Below are positions 11,050-53,020 of a stretch of 64,000 nucleotides of DNA, one piece after another. The notes under the pieces were generated by a model, which ran no database searches, was not told the DNA's origin, and saw nothing but the letters and a program-made list of their open reading frames with translations. This DNA comes from Elgaria multicarinata webbii (lineage: Eukaryota > Chordata > Lepidosauria > Squamata > Anguidae): the NCBI RefSeq assembly GCF_023053635.1, contig NC_086172.1, forward strand, positions 127,943,681-128,007,680, read 5' to 3'. A program made the translations under genes and the position numbers. How positions within the stretch are numbered: the first letter of the stretch is position 1; every line of letters starts with the position of its first letter.

Positions 11050-13290
11050 AGACTAATATTCTATCATATCCCAAGAAAGGAAAAATATCCAAGATTTTTC
11101 TCCTTCCCCCCTCCCTTTTACTGTGTTGCAAACTCCTGCATACCCTTTTTGTCACCAGAGTTTTTAATTTCCTCTGCAGTGATGGCCACAGAAAATGTAT
11201 GCCTTCTCTGCATTCTTCCCTGGTTTTTGTTTGTTTTTTTGTTCCTTGACTGACTGTCAGCCTTAGATAAGCATACTGATGACCCCCTTCCCTGAACTGG
11301 GGGGAAGGGGAATCGTACACTTGTGGCTGTGTGTATATTTATGCATGCACACATATATTTCAAAAGACTATTTTCTCAATATTTCTGAAATAGCCTTCCA
11401 GTTTGCCCTCTGCTGATTTTGTGTAAAAAGTGCTTATATTATCAGAGCAAGAATAATAAGCAGGACAACTATCATTTTTCAGACCCACCCTCCCTATACA
11501 AACAGAATGTTTCCTCTTCCTGGTGCAAGCATAGTATCCAATTCCCATAAAAGGATTGCCAAGCTTGAAAAATAAGAGCACCTTAAGTGAAACATTGTTC
11601 TACACAACACTACCACCTAGTGGTAAGCCATTTCGATAATGGTGTCTTCCATGGTGTTATGATGAGCAATGAAATGACTTATCCACTTAGGACCCCATTA
11701 CTTATATTTCTTAACAGTCTCTACTTGAAATTTCTATTTCTATTTAGTTACCTCCAGCCTATGGTTTGGCAGTAACAATGCATCCAGGAAAGTGATCCAG
11801 CAATAGATGCCCTGCGTACAAGATAAAGCACAAATCGGGTAAGCGGGAGTACCTAGACTTAAGCCAATGCAGCCAGATCCCATGCAGAGTCAGGTGCACC
11901 CAAGCTGATTAAAATCAATGGGCTTAGGCACTCCTAGCTCTGCATGAGATTGGACTGAATGTCTCAAACTGACTCAAATCTAAATACCCTGACTTAACTG
12001 GTTTGTGGAGCAGTATTAAATAATGGACACATTATGACATGAAGGAATGACATTTCAGCAGAAACACACCATACTTCTGCTTTTATCTGGCTCAGAATTA
12101 ATTATTTTGTCCCATCACTATACTAGAATAAGTTCCTGCATGGTCTAGGTTCCTACTGGATGAGCCGTGCATGCTATTTCACATCTTCTGCCCAGATTGC
12201 CATGCACAGCATGCTATTTAAATTAATTATTTCAAAATAGTTTATACAGTTTTCCACATAAAGTGCTGAGCAAATTTTAAAAAATCATTCACCTAAACTA
12301 GACTGCTCTGTGTTTAACATGATATTACTCTGATTATTCCATACAATAACACTCTATTTGTACAGATTGTTCCTTTTAAGAAGGAATGGAAACATGAAGC
12401 AGGGAACTGTGGTAGTACAATGATTTTTACTTTGGCTTTAGGATTTTTGTCATAATTTCATTGAAAAAATATTTTGTACAGATGTAAGACATCAAAGCTG
12501 GAGAATGGATACACATTTAAAATGCACAGGAAAGGTGTATTTACAAATATATATGTTCTTTCACCATTTAGCCATCTCCCTGAAATATCTATTGTCTTTA
12601 AGCAAGTGAGCTTCTGCTACTCAATCAGACTGAACTTCCTGTGGCATTTGTTGGCTTTTCGGCATGACAGAGATGTACCAAGATGTGGACACAAAATGGA
12701 ATACAACGTGGGGTTTAAGATACATGTTATGAACAGAGCAATGCAGTGATTTCTAGAGGCTTATTTCACAATAAGAGGCAATGTAGTGGTTTCTATTTCA
12801 CTGTTCACAACACACTTCCACCAGATATAGAGCAACACACTTGCACCAACAGTTATAATTGCTGTCAATAAATAAATCCCAAGTAGTAGGCACTAAACAC
12901 TGTAGGCTCTTCATCTAAGTCACAAACTAACAGTGGTGCCTGTTAAACAATGCCAACAGGTTATTCCTGATTTTACTCTGTTTTGGGCTTAACAGTATAT
13001 TTGGCAGAGCTAGTTCTGCTGTTAGAGATGTGCTTGGTAATAACAAAACTGGTTCCAGGCCAGAAGTTTTTATATTAGCTAGTTCCATGCAATTCTCACC
13101 ATGCAGTCTTTGTGAAAAATAAGAGGGACACACACACACAAATTAATAGTAGGAAAACTGGTAATCTGACTCTACACAGATTTATTACTATTGTTTTTAT
13201 TTCTGGGATTTCTATCACACCTTTCTCAAATGTATTTTGTTTAGAAAGAAGGCATGGTAAAGTACTTGGTGGCATCTCTAGAGACATGAA
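11050..13290. other. Unassigned intergenic stretch
   Basis: AT-rich DNA. About 11880-11960 resembles the squamate SINE-like fragments (TCAATGGGCTTAGGC). No supported gene. Confidence 0.35.
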
Positions 13291-13294
13291 AACA

Positions 13295-13749
13295 CAGCAT
13301 TCAGAGGAGGGCAACCAGGATGATCAGGGGTCTAGAAACAAAGCCCTATGAAGAGAGACTGAAAGAACTGGGCATGTTTAGCCTGGAGAAGAGAAGATTG
13401 AGGGGAGACATGATAGCACTCTTCAAATACTTAAAAGGTTGTCACACAGAGGAGGGCCAGGATCTCTTCTCGATCCTCCCAGAGTGCAGGACACGGAATA
13501 ACAGGCTCAAGTTAAAGGAAGCCAGATTCCGGCTGGACATCAGGAAAACTTCCTGACTGTTAGAGCAGTGTGACGGTGGAATCAGTTACCTAGGGAGGTT
13601 GTGGGCTCTCCCACACTAGAGGCATTCAAGAGGCAGCTGGACAACCATCTGTCAGGGATGCTTTAGGGTGGATTCCTGCATTGAGCAGGGGGTTGGACTA
13701 GATGGTCTTGTAGACCCCTTCCAACTCTGCTATTCTATGATTCTATGAA
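13295..13749 (+). mobile_element. CR1 LINE 3' end
   Basis: It encodes the end of CR1 ORF2 ([20 protein letters not shown], then [19 protein letters not shown]-like sequence) and ends TTCTATGATTCTATGA. It is 5' truncated and has at least one frame break. Confidence 0.9.
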
Positions 13750-14394
13750 CACACAAAAATCCGACCTTACAACAGGATCTTACTCTGTCTGGAAATCATG
13801 TTTCCTGCTCAGTCCTGATTACATTATTTAGAGTTCAAATTTTACTTAACATCAAATTGTGAATTTCTCATAGTATGATAAAAGATTGGAGGGGCAGTTG
13901 TTTCACTCCATAGCGAGTATGAAGAGGAATCCCATGGAAAGACAGGGTGGACAGAAATGACACTATGACAGAGAAATGGTTAGTTAGGAAAGGCAAAATC
14001 CTGGTTCTACGCAGTTAGGCATGCCTAAAATATATTTAAATGAATGGATTTAGTCAAGACTAACTCTGTTTAGGATTGGGCTGTTTGCCTCCACCTCCAA
14101 GGGATAACTACCTTTTAGAAATGAGATTATATATCACACTGAATGTAGGTTTGATAATCCAAAGAAATGTTCATGGTTGATAATAAAGTTCCTTTTTCTT
14201 AGGACAAAAAGCGTTTGGAAAAACATTTTTGGCACTACAGTGAAAATACATCTTAGGTTGGGTGACCATACGTCCGGTTTGGCCCGGACATGTCCGGAAA
14301 TGGGGGGGGGGCAAACTGGGTCTGGGGCGGGGAAATCCTACTTTACCCAAAATTGTCCAGGAAACGCATGCTGTAGGCCCTCACAGGCTTCCGT

Positions 14395-14781
14395 CCGGGT
14401 CTCTGTTTGGTCGATGCAGTGACGTCGACCAAGCAGAGACCTGGATGAAAGCATGTGAGTGCCTTAAAGTGCATGTTTCCCAAATGCGGAAACACGTGCT
14501 TTAAGGCTCTCCCAGCCTTCCCGCCGAGCCTCTGCTTCGTCAACGCAGTGACGTCGACCACGCAGAGGCCCGGCCAGAAGCCTGCGATGGCCTTAAAGCA
14601 CGCATTTCCCAAATGTGGAAACGCATGCTTTAAGGCTCTCCCAGCCTTCTGGCCGGGCCTCTGCTTGGTCGACGTAGTGATGTCAACCAAGCAGAGGCCC
14701 GGATGAAAGCCTGTGATGGCCTTAAAGCGTGTGTTTCCAAATGCGGAAATGTGTGTTTTAAGGCCCTCCCAGCCTTCCACT
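14395..14781. repeat. Tandem array of three 129-bp units, each with two palindromes
   Basis: The landmark TCTGTTT/TCTGCTT recurs at 14402, 14531 and 14660, exactly 129 bp apart. Each unit contains one palindrome around GTCGACGCAGTGACGTCGAC and another around TTTCCCAAATGTGGAAA with TTAAAGC arms. As 129 is divisible by three, the minus strand reads as a repeated 43-residue pseudo-protein that I do not consider a gene. Confidence 0.85.
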
Positions 14782-14872
14782 GCCACCAGCTGCAGCCACC
14801 ACCGCCAGCTGTCGCCACCGCCACCAGCCACCACCAGCCACCAGCAGCAGTAGCAGCAGCCACCAGCTGTCA
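14770..14872. repeat. CCACCAG-rich imperfect microsatellite
   Basis: CCACCAGC, CCGCCAGC and CAGCAG units follow the 129-bp array. Confidence 0.7.
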
Positions 14873-15661
14873 ATGAGGCAGGTTTTTGGGTTTGTTTGTT
14901 TTTTTGCTGTTTTTTACTGTTATGTCTTGTTGAAGTTGAAACAAGCTAAGAGGTGCTACCCTTTAGTACATTTTGTTCCATGGCTAATGTTTGCAGACTA
15001 ATAGTAGTTTATACGCTTTCTGAATGCTTGGTTGCTGTACTAGATTTTTCTGTACTTGTCAACTACGTCATTTGTTCAGTGGTAGCATTATGCTGAATAT
15101 GGATATGAGAAAGGTGATGGGGAAAGAGTGTTAAATGTTAGGAAAACTGAGACTATGGTCATCCAGTAAAGGACTTGCAGTCAGAAAAGATATTTGATGG
15201 AAGGGGAGACTGTATCACACAGAGTATAGCAAAAGCTCCAAAGTACTGCAAAAGCTACAAAAGTAGGAATGAGTGAAGTTAATTTCAGATACATTGAATG
15301 TCTCACTTGTTCTTTATTCCAGTGATTTTAACACTAAGATGTTATGTAGAACAGATTTGTCTTAATTGTGTGCTGTGAAGTCAGACTTGTGACCAAGGCC
15401 ATGTTTGGGTGGGCATGCCCCCTTGGGGGCTGGGCATGTTGGTGGGCATGCCCCTTTGGGGTGGCCATTTTGTCTTCCTTTTTGGTTTCCAAAATATGGT
15501 CACCCTAATCTTAGGATGAATAATTGATATAAGACTTTGGTTATACACAAATAACATTTCTGTGAAGCACAGAGGGTGACCTAAAGCACAATCCTAAACC
15601 TGTTTTCTGAGAAGGAATCTCCACAGATTTCAATGGGACTTACTTCCTAGGCTTAGAACAG

Positions 15662-15797
15662 TGTTGGGCAACTTGTGGCCCTCCAGATGTTTGGAACAAC
15701 AACTCCCATCATTCCTCACCATTGGCTATGCTGACTAAGGCTGATGAGATTTAAGTCCAAACATCTGGAGGGTCATAAGTTGTTCGCCCATGGCTTA
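15662..15797. repeat. Foldback repeat, ACTCCCATCAT family
   Basis: The arms GTGGCCCTCCAGATGTTTGG and CCAAACATCTGGAGGGTCAT are inverted around a CTCACCATTGGCTATGCTGA core. At least six more copies lie in the window. Confidence 0.75.
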
Positions 15798-15954
15798 GAA
15801 TTGCAGGAATAGCAGCCCTAATAGTATCAAAAGCTTATAAATAAAACAACAGGAAGAGCAGGGCAGGAATCCTGTATGGGCCATTTTCCTAATAGGAAAC
15901 CCTTTCCCCATGTCTTATGCAACTGGAGGGAGCAACTCCTGTTCTTCTAATCTA

Positions 15955-16075
15955 GGACTTGGGAACCTGTGATCTTCCAGATATTGATGAACTCCAGCTC
16001 CCATCAGCCCCAGCCAACATAGTTAATGGTCTAGTATTATGGAAACTGTAGTTCAGCAACATCTGGACTGCAATG
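15955..16075. repeat. Foldback repeat, ACTCCCATCAT family, diverged
   Basis: AGCTCCCATCAGCCCCAGCC core with CTTCCAGATATTGATGAACT and CAGCAACATCTGGACTGC arms. Confidence 0.55.
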
Positions 16076-16079
16076 TGTG

Positions 16080-16572
16080 ATCTTATCTCTTTCTCTCCAA
16101 AAATATTTTTTTAGACAAGAAGAAAAATTGTGAGATTGCTGATAGGCAGGGCTATATGAACACATGTGGCTATGCACTGTAGTGCACATAGAACACAAAG
16201 CATTTTTTGAACTTTAACAGTTCCAAAAGTGCTTTAAGTATCATGGAGGAATGTGTTACTCAGCAAAGGTGCTATGCAGTAATAAGCACCCATGACAGCT
16301 ACACATCTACTGCAGAAGTATTACCAGCAATGTTGCAATATGTGTATTGTTGGTAATACTTCTGCATCTAATTTAACTCTCCCACAGTATAACCTGAAGC
16401 TCAAAATATGAGACTCATACAAATTAATATGTGTACTATGAGCAATGATGGGTCTACAACTCTTTCTTCAAGTCTCTAAGAAACTATTGTTCACACCAAA
16501 CCTTAGAAGACTGGCCAGAATATTTGTACCTTCTTTCCCACAGTAACAGGTTCAGCTACACAACTGGAATAA
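16080..16572. other. Unassigned, 3' flank of HEATR4
   Basis: This follows the HEATR4 stop on the minus strand, so it should hold the 3' UTR; I could not place a polyadenylation signal with confidence. A short inverted pair (about 16310-16375, GCAGAAGTATTACCA) is seen. Confidence 0.35.
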
Positions 16573-48047
<31,475 letters not shown>

Positions 48048-49480
48048 CCTTTCAAGTTTGGTGAAACTCCTGACAAGTGGCTAGCTTTTTATGGAACATT
48101 AAAAATAAGAATATCCACACTGAACAGCTGTGCAAAGAAACTCAAGCACTCCTGTTCTCCAAAGAGGTACTTGAGCTTTTCCTAAAAAGCAAAGGGAAAA
48201 TAAAGATGAATTGCATCAAATCAAAAGACAGTTAATTTAAGATTTAAACCAAGAAAAACAAAATCATCTCAAACAGGCTGCTGTTGCAGAACGTTGATAT
48301 CGCTGGATCTGTATGGTGGATGTACGTGATGAAGAACTAGGTAGAGTAAGTAAAACTAGGATGCCCATCTACTGCTTTCCACCTCTGTCTCTTCATAAAA
48401 GGAAAGGTAGCATTGGGAAATACCATGTCCCTTTGCCAATAGGTGTTTCCAAACAAGCCTTTAATGGTGCCATCACACTGCGTCATTCATGGGATTTTAT
48501 GGGGGTTCCAGATTACATCGCCTTCCACTCGTAGCCCACTATTTCTTCTGTCTCTTTCCTTACTGCAGAAAATTCATTAATGAAAAAAAGATAGAACTGA
48601 TGCACAATGTTAATGCTTGATTTTAGTGCTAGGAGGCCTCCATCTGGAAGGACCCTTAGTGCTGTCTTTTGTCATGCATGCTCCTGAAGGGTTCTGACTT
48701 TATTTCCAGTTGAATGTACAACCATTGGCAAGGTTTGAGATCCGAGGAGTATTGCTCATTACGCTACAGTACAACTGGCAAATGTTCTTGCCTGTAGGAC
48801 ACCTTTTCTGCTGAAACTCCAGTCCTACAGCATACTTAACTGGAAGCGAGCTCCTTTAAAATTACTTCCAAGTAAACTTAATTAGGATGGTGCTGTAAAT
48901 TTCTGACAATAAACTAAAGTTAAGTAGCATCTCTTTCCCCCCACTTCTTCCTAATGACAATTACCAGTCACAACATGTGTTGTACTGACAATAATTATTT
49001 CTATCCTGTTATTGTCCATACAACTTTATTCTGTTCTTATCCACATATATTGCCTTTCCAGCAACTAGTACCCCTCGATCCCAAGTGAAATCCTAGAAAC
49101 TTTCCTGTTTGTCAGTTCTAGAACCTGAAGGATTTATTTCTGCTATCAAACAAGCAGTGAATGTAATGCATTTTCCTGACATTAACACTTGCCCTAGAAG
49201 GAACTATTTCAGGATATGTGTCTGAAGGATTTTTTCTTCATTTACAATTTTACTGAATATGTGTAAGAGTGGGATTATAAGAGTTTGTTGGCATAGCATA
49301 GAGAAAGAAGCTTTTGGGTGAATAGAATGGGTTTAAATGGATGTATAAGTGATGGGGTAATGCTTTAATATTAAGGTACAAGTAGGAGTACAAACACTGT
49401 ATCAAGGTGCTTTGGTTTAGATAAGGCCTGATGAAATATGATTTGATACTGCTCAAAGACATTAGTCACAAGAACTTGAG
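48048..49480. other. Intergenic, 5' side of HEATR4
   Basis: Probable HEATR4 5' UTR junction near 48072. No CpG-rich promoter is seen, unlike RIOX1 and the ACOT genes. Confidence 0.4.
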
Positions 49481-50400
49481 ACTTGTACTAACTGTATGTA
49501 TTCCTGTTAAAGGAACTAGGTGAAAGGTCCAGGGTGATGGAAAGGCAGAATTAGGGTTTAGAAAATCCAGAAGAATGGAGAAGTAAACCAGTTGACCACA
49601 TGAACAGCAGAAGTAATGTCCAGTTTAGAGCTAAACAAGTATGACAGAAGGAATGGAACATTTTGCAAAGAGGATGATCTAAACTGATGATGTGGACCAA
49701 CAGACTTAGATATTTTAGAATAAATTAATATGTATTAGGAGGGAGGTCTTTGTCTTTGAGAAGGGTATTTAAGTCTGAACACAGAGGAGAAGGATGACTT
49801 TTCTTTCCCTTAGACACGATATCCAGGATGTTTCTCTGAGCCTAGCATGTAGGCCTGTGTCTCCTTGGTTTTTCTGGGGAAATGGAAGGCCCTCTGCAGA
49901 GAAGAGCTCCTTTGCAGAGTCAATATGAGTGATAAGAATTTGAGTACACAGATACTCTTCTTTCTTCTCTCAAACCATAAAACCTAAGCTGACTTTTCAC
50001 CACAGGCTTGAGCCTAGTTGCTAGGCCTGAGACCATGGTCTTTCTTGAGAAGGGGGAGGAGTCCAACATTGGGTGTGTGTTTGTCTTAGCAAAGATCTTG
50101 TACTCCAGAAATCTGACAAACTTGTGAGTATATTATTTTAATTTGTTTTGCTGAATGGAGGTTCGCGTATCTGTTTAACTTTCTTTAAAAAAAATTAATA
50201 ATTCTTTTAAAGCTATAACAGTTTCATTGAGTTTGTGAGTCTGAGTGAAAATCATTCTGGTACTTATCTCTAGAGGTCTCACCTACTATTGTGGGGAACA
50301 ATCTTGAGGGATATTGATGAAAGGTATTGCAGGAATCTCAACTTCCAGGCTGTCTGCATTCAGTACCTCTCAAGTAAAAGGTTATCAATATTTTCCCCTA
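49480..50400 (+). mobile_element. Possible old LTR-like sequence (weak)
   Basis: Layout suggests an LTR: a TATA-like GGGTATTTAAGTCTG near 49765, T-rich DNA near 50130-50210 and a short following tract. No second LTR or clear ends found. Confidence 0.2.
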
Positions 50401-51630
50401 CATTTCTCAAAGAGCACCATAATCTTGTTCAGTCATGAAGAACTGCCTAGAAACGTCGAGTTGCATTAAACACCAGCTTTGTTGACTAAAACAAGCTTGT
50501 AAGGTCCTCTTTTGTCCTCCTCCCTTCCTGCCTGTGAGTGCTTCATTCTCTTAACCCTTATGCAACAATGAATCATCCCATCTCTATATAGGCCGCTGTA
50601 TTAATTTATACTATGAATTAAGGCCTCCACATTAAATTAATACAGGCCACTGTGGCCATCCATAGGTTTTGTTCACTGATGCCATCCATTTAGTTTAAAC
50701 CCGAAAATCTGAAATGAAATATAGTACAAGGGTCTCAGCTTTCTCCATGAACCAGTCCCACATTCAGCTGGTTTAGTATTCCTATCAATCATCCATAACC
50801 ACTTGAATAATTCAAATTCCAAATATTTTTTCTTGTTGTGAAAATAAAAAAGCCTTGTATTTACCTTTCAGAATGGTTCTCTCACAGATCTGGACGTGTA
50901 TGGGCACAAGCCAATTCCAATCCCTTTCATATTAGAACTTGGCTTCTCAAAGACCTTACCTCTAGCTGTTTACAGTGGTTGCTGGGCTACAGATGATCTA
51001 CTTACATTCTGTCAATTTTGATTTGTCAATTTTAAATGGAGCTGACTCGCCTTCAGCCATTTAGAATTAAGTCTTTTGTTTGGCAAGTTATTTACCACTG
51101 AATTTAAAAGAGAGATATACACCGAGAGAACTAATAATCTTTATTGAACTTCCTTAAATTAGTGGGAATGCATAAGCTTTCAAAGTACAGCATTCAAGTT
51201 AGGGGATGTCTCCAGACTATTTCAAGTTGTATCAAGTAGTTATTATGATGTCTGCTATGTACAGAAGGAAACCATTTGTTGTTATTTTTGGCAATGTTGT
51301 TATCATTTATAACTTGCATTTCCTGCTTCAAGCATTTTATTTTCAGAGGACCTTTGTACCATTGGTTGCTGCAGCTAGAGAGGTATGTAGGTGAAGACCA
51401 AAGCCTTATTGTCCCAGATGGGTGCCATTGCTGGAAGGTGCTCAGAGCACCTTCTTACAGTGGGATCCAACCCAGCAAACATCCTGCCAGCCCTTCTCAC
51501 ACAAAAGCTGGCTGGAGGCTGCATACGAACCCAGGTCAGAGTTTCCGAGAGATGAGGATCCAAGAGATGAGCATGCTCATATTCGAGAAAATATTCCTTT
51601 AAGCAGAGAAGAGCCCAAGCCAATTAAATC
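50400..51630. other. Intergenic, unassigned
   Basis: AT-rich; no gene or repeat recognised. Confidence 0.35.
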
Positions 51631-51637
51631 TTTAAAG

Positions 51638-52004
51638 GAGGGGTCACCAACCGTTTTGGACCCATGGTCACATTTGAGGATTTGAGAATCTTCTGTGAGC
51701 ACCACCACCACAAAATGGCTCCCATAATGGCTGCAGTGGGGGCCTGGGTAGTCAAAAGTGAGCTAAAGAAGGGCAGGGAAGAGAAATAGTGAGGCTAGAG
51801 GCTGGGAGGGAAAGGGGAATAGCAAGACAAAGCGGCAGAGGGGGAGAGAAAGAGCAAGGCTAGAAAGGAAAAGAAAGAAAAGTACCCTAACATTTTGCAA
51901 GACTTTCCTTTAAAAAAAAAAAATTTTTTTTTAAGTGGGCATGGAGGGGAGACCTTCCTAGGTGCCATTGGAGGTCCCCACAATCTCCACATTGGGAATC
52001 CTTG
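51638..52004. mobile_element. Short non-autonomous hAT element with exact 8-bp target duplication
   Basis: CTTTAAAG lies on both sides (51630-51637 and 52005-52012). The ends GAGGGGTCACCAACC and the complement CAAGGATTCCCAATG are diverged inverted repeats of the hAT type. It is 367 bp long and non-coding. Confidence 0.7.
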
Positions 52005-52369
52005 CTTTAAAGGACAAAATTAGTATATTCACTTGGACCTAGAAACCAACTGACAGCAAGTGAATATCTTTTAATAATATAACCAGGCCACCACATTATG
52101 CACTAACTGAAATTTCTAAACCATGTTCAAAGGGTAGTCCAATCTAAGGAGCTTTTTTATTACTAGAGATTACACATTAAGTAATTATGATGGTGATCTA
52201 TGTGCAATGGAGTCTTTGCAATGTCCACTGAATGAAGTAGGAGGAAATGGAGAACTCCAGTAGATTCAAGACTGCAACACTCCGAAGCAAAAAGTGCCAA
52301 GAGGAGCTCAGCCAACACCCACCGCGACCAGCAGCCCAACAGGTTGTGCTTCCCCATGTAATCTTAGAA

Positions 52370-53020
52370 AAGGTGGCGGCATTCTATTGCTTTCCCCTGG
52401 GACGTTCCGCCAGACATGGCCTTGTTTGCTTTCCGGCTCGTTGGAGCGACACTTGGTCGCTGTCGCTTAACGAGGCTCTTGCTGACGCCTAGCCGTGCCG
52501 CCCGTCGCTGCGCAGGTTGGCGGCCGCAGAGCTCCGCGTTCTCCACTTCCCGTATGGAAGCTGGGGTCAAGTTTTCTCCCGCCGGCTGGACCTTCTTCGA
52601 TGAGCCGGTGGTCATTTCGGTGGAGGGGCTGCGGCCCGAACAGGAGGTCACCCTCCGGGCGTCGCTCCGAGACGAAACCGGAGAGCTGTTCGATACGCGG
52701 GCCTTCTACCGGGCAGACATCGACGGTTATCTGGACCTGAGCCGCTCGCCGGCGCTGGAGGGCGGCAGCTTCTCCGGTCTAGAGCCGATGGGCCTGCTGT
52801 GGTCGCTGAAGCCTCAGAACCCTTTCAGGCGCCTGGTGAAGCGCGATGTGCGCCGCCCCTTGGTGCTGGAGCTGGAAGTGGTGGAAGGTCACAGCGCGTC
52901 CGGGCGCCTGCTGGCCAAGGGCGCCCACGACCGGGTCTTCCTGCGCGACGGCGTCCAGAGGATCACGGTGCGAGAAGGAAGGGTCCGGGCCACGCTTTTC
53001 CTGCCCTCCGGTAAGTGATC
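52370..53020 (+). promoter_or_regulatory. CpG-rich first exon and promoter of the ACOT-type gene
   Basis: GC and CpG density jump at about 52370 and fall again past the exon 1 donor. No TATA box is evident. The GC richness of exon 1 against exons 2-3 fits a CpG-island promoter. Confidence 0.5.
52416..53010 (+). CDS. ACOT-type gene exon 1
   Basis: The exon starts at the first ATG of a GC-rich frame ([18 protein letters not shown]) and ends CTCCG|GTAAGT, phase 1. It carries the leader and the N-terminal beta-sandwich domain. Confidence 0.9.

Larger units (their letters stand above)
14258..15507. mobile_element. Non-autonomous hAT element with exact 8-bp target duplication
   Basis: The termini TTGGGTGACCATA and the complement TAGGGTGACCATA are inverted repeats. 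ATCTTAGG flanks both sides (14250-14257 and 15508-15515), the 8-bp duplication of the hAT superfamily. No transposase is present; the interior carries a tandem repeat and a GCC-rich microsatellite. Confidence 0.85.

Noticed and set aside
14343-14873. A 176-codon minus-strand frame with a repeating 43-residue unit
   Set aside because: It is the 129-bp tandem repeat read in one frame, inside a hAT element; the other strand is also open in part.
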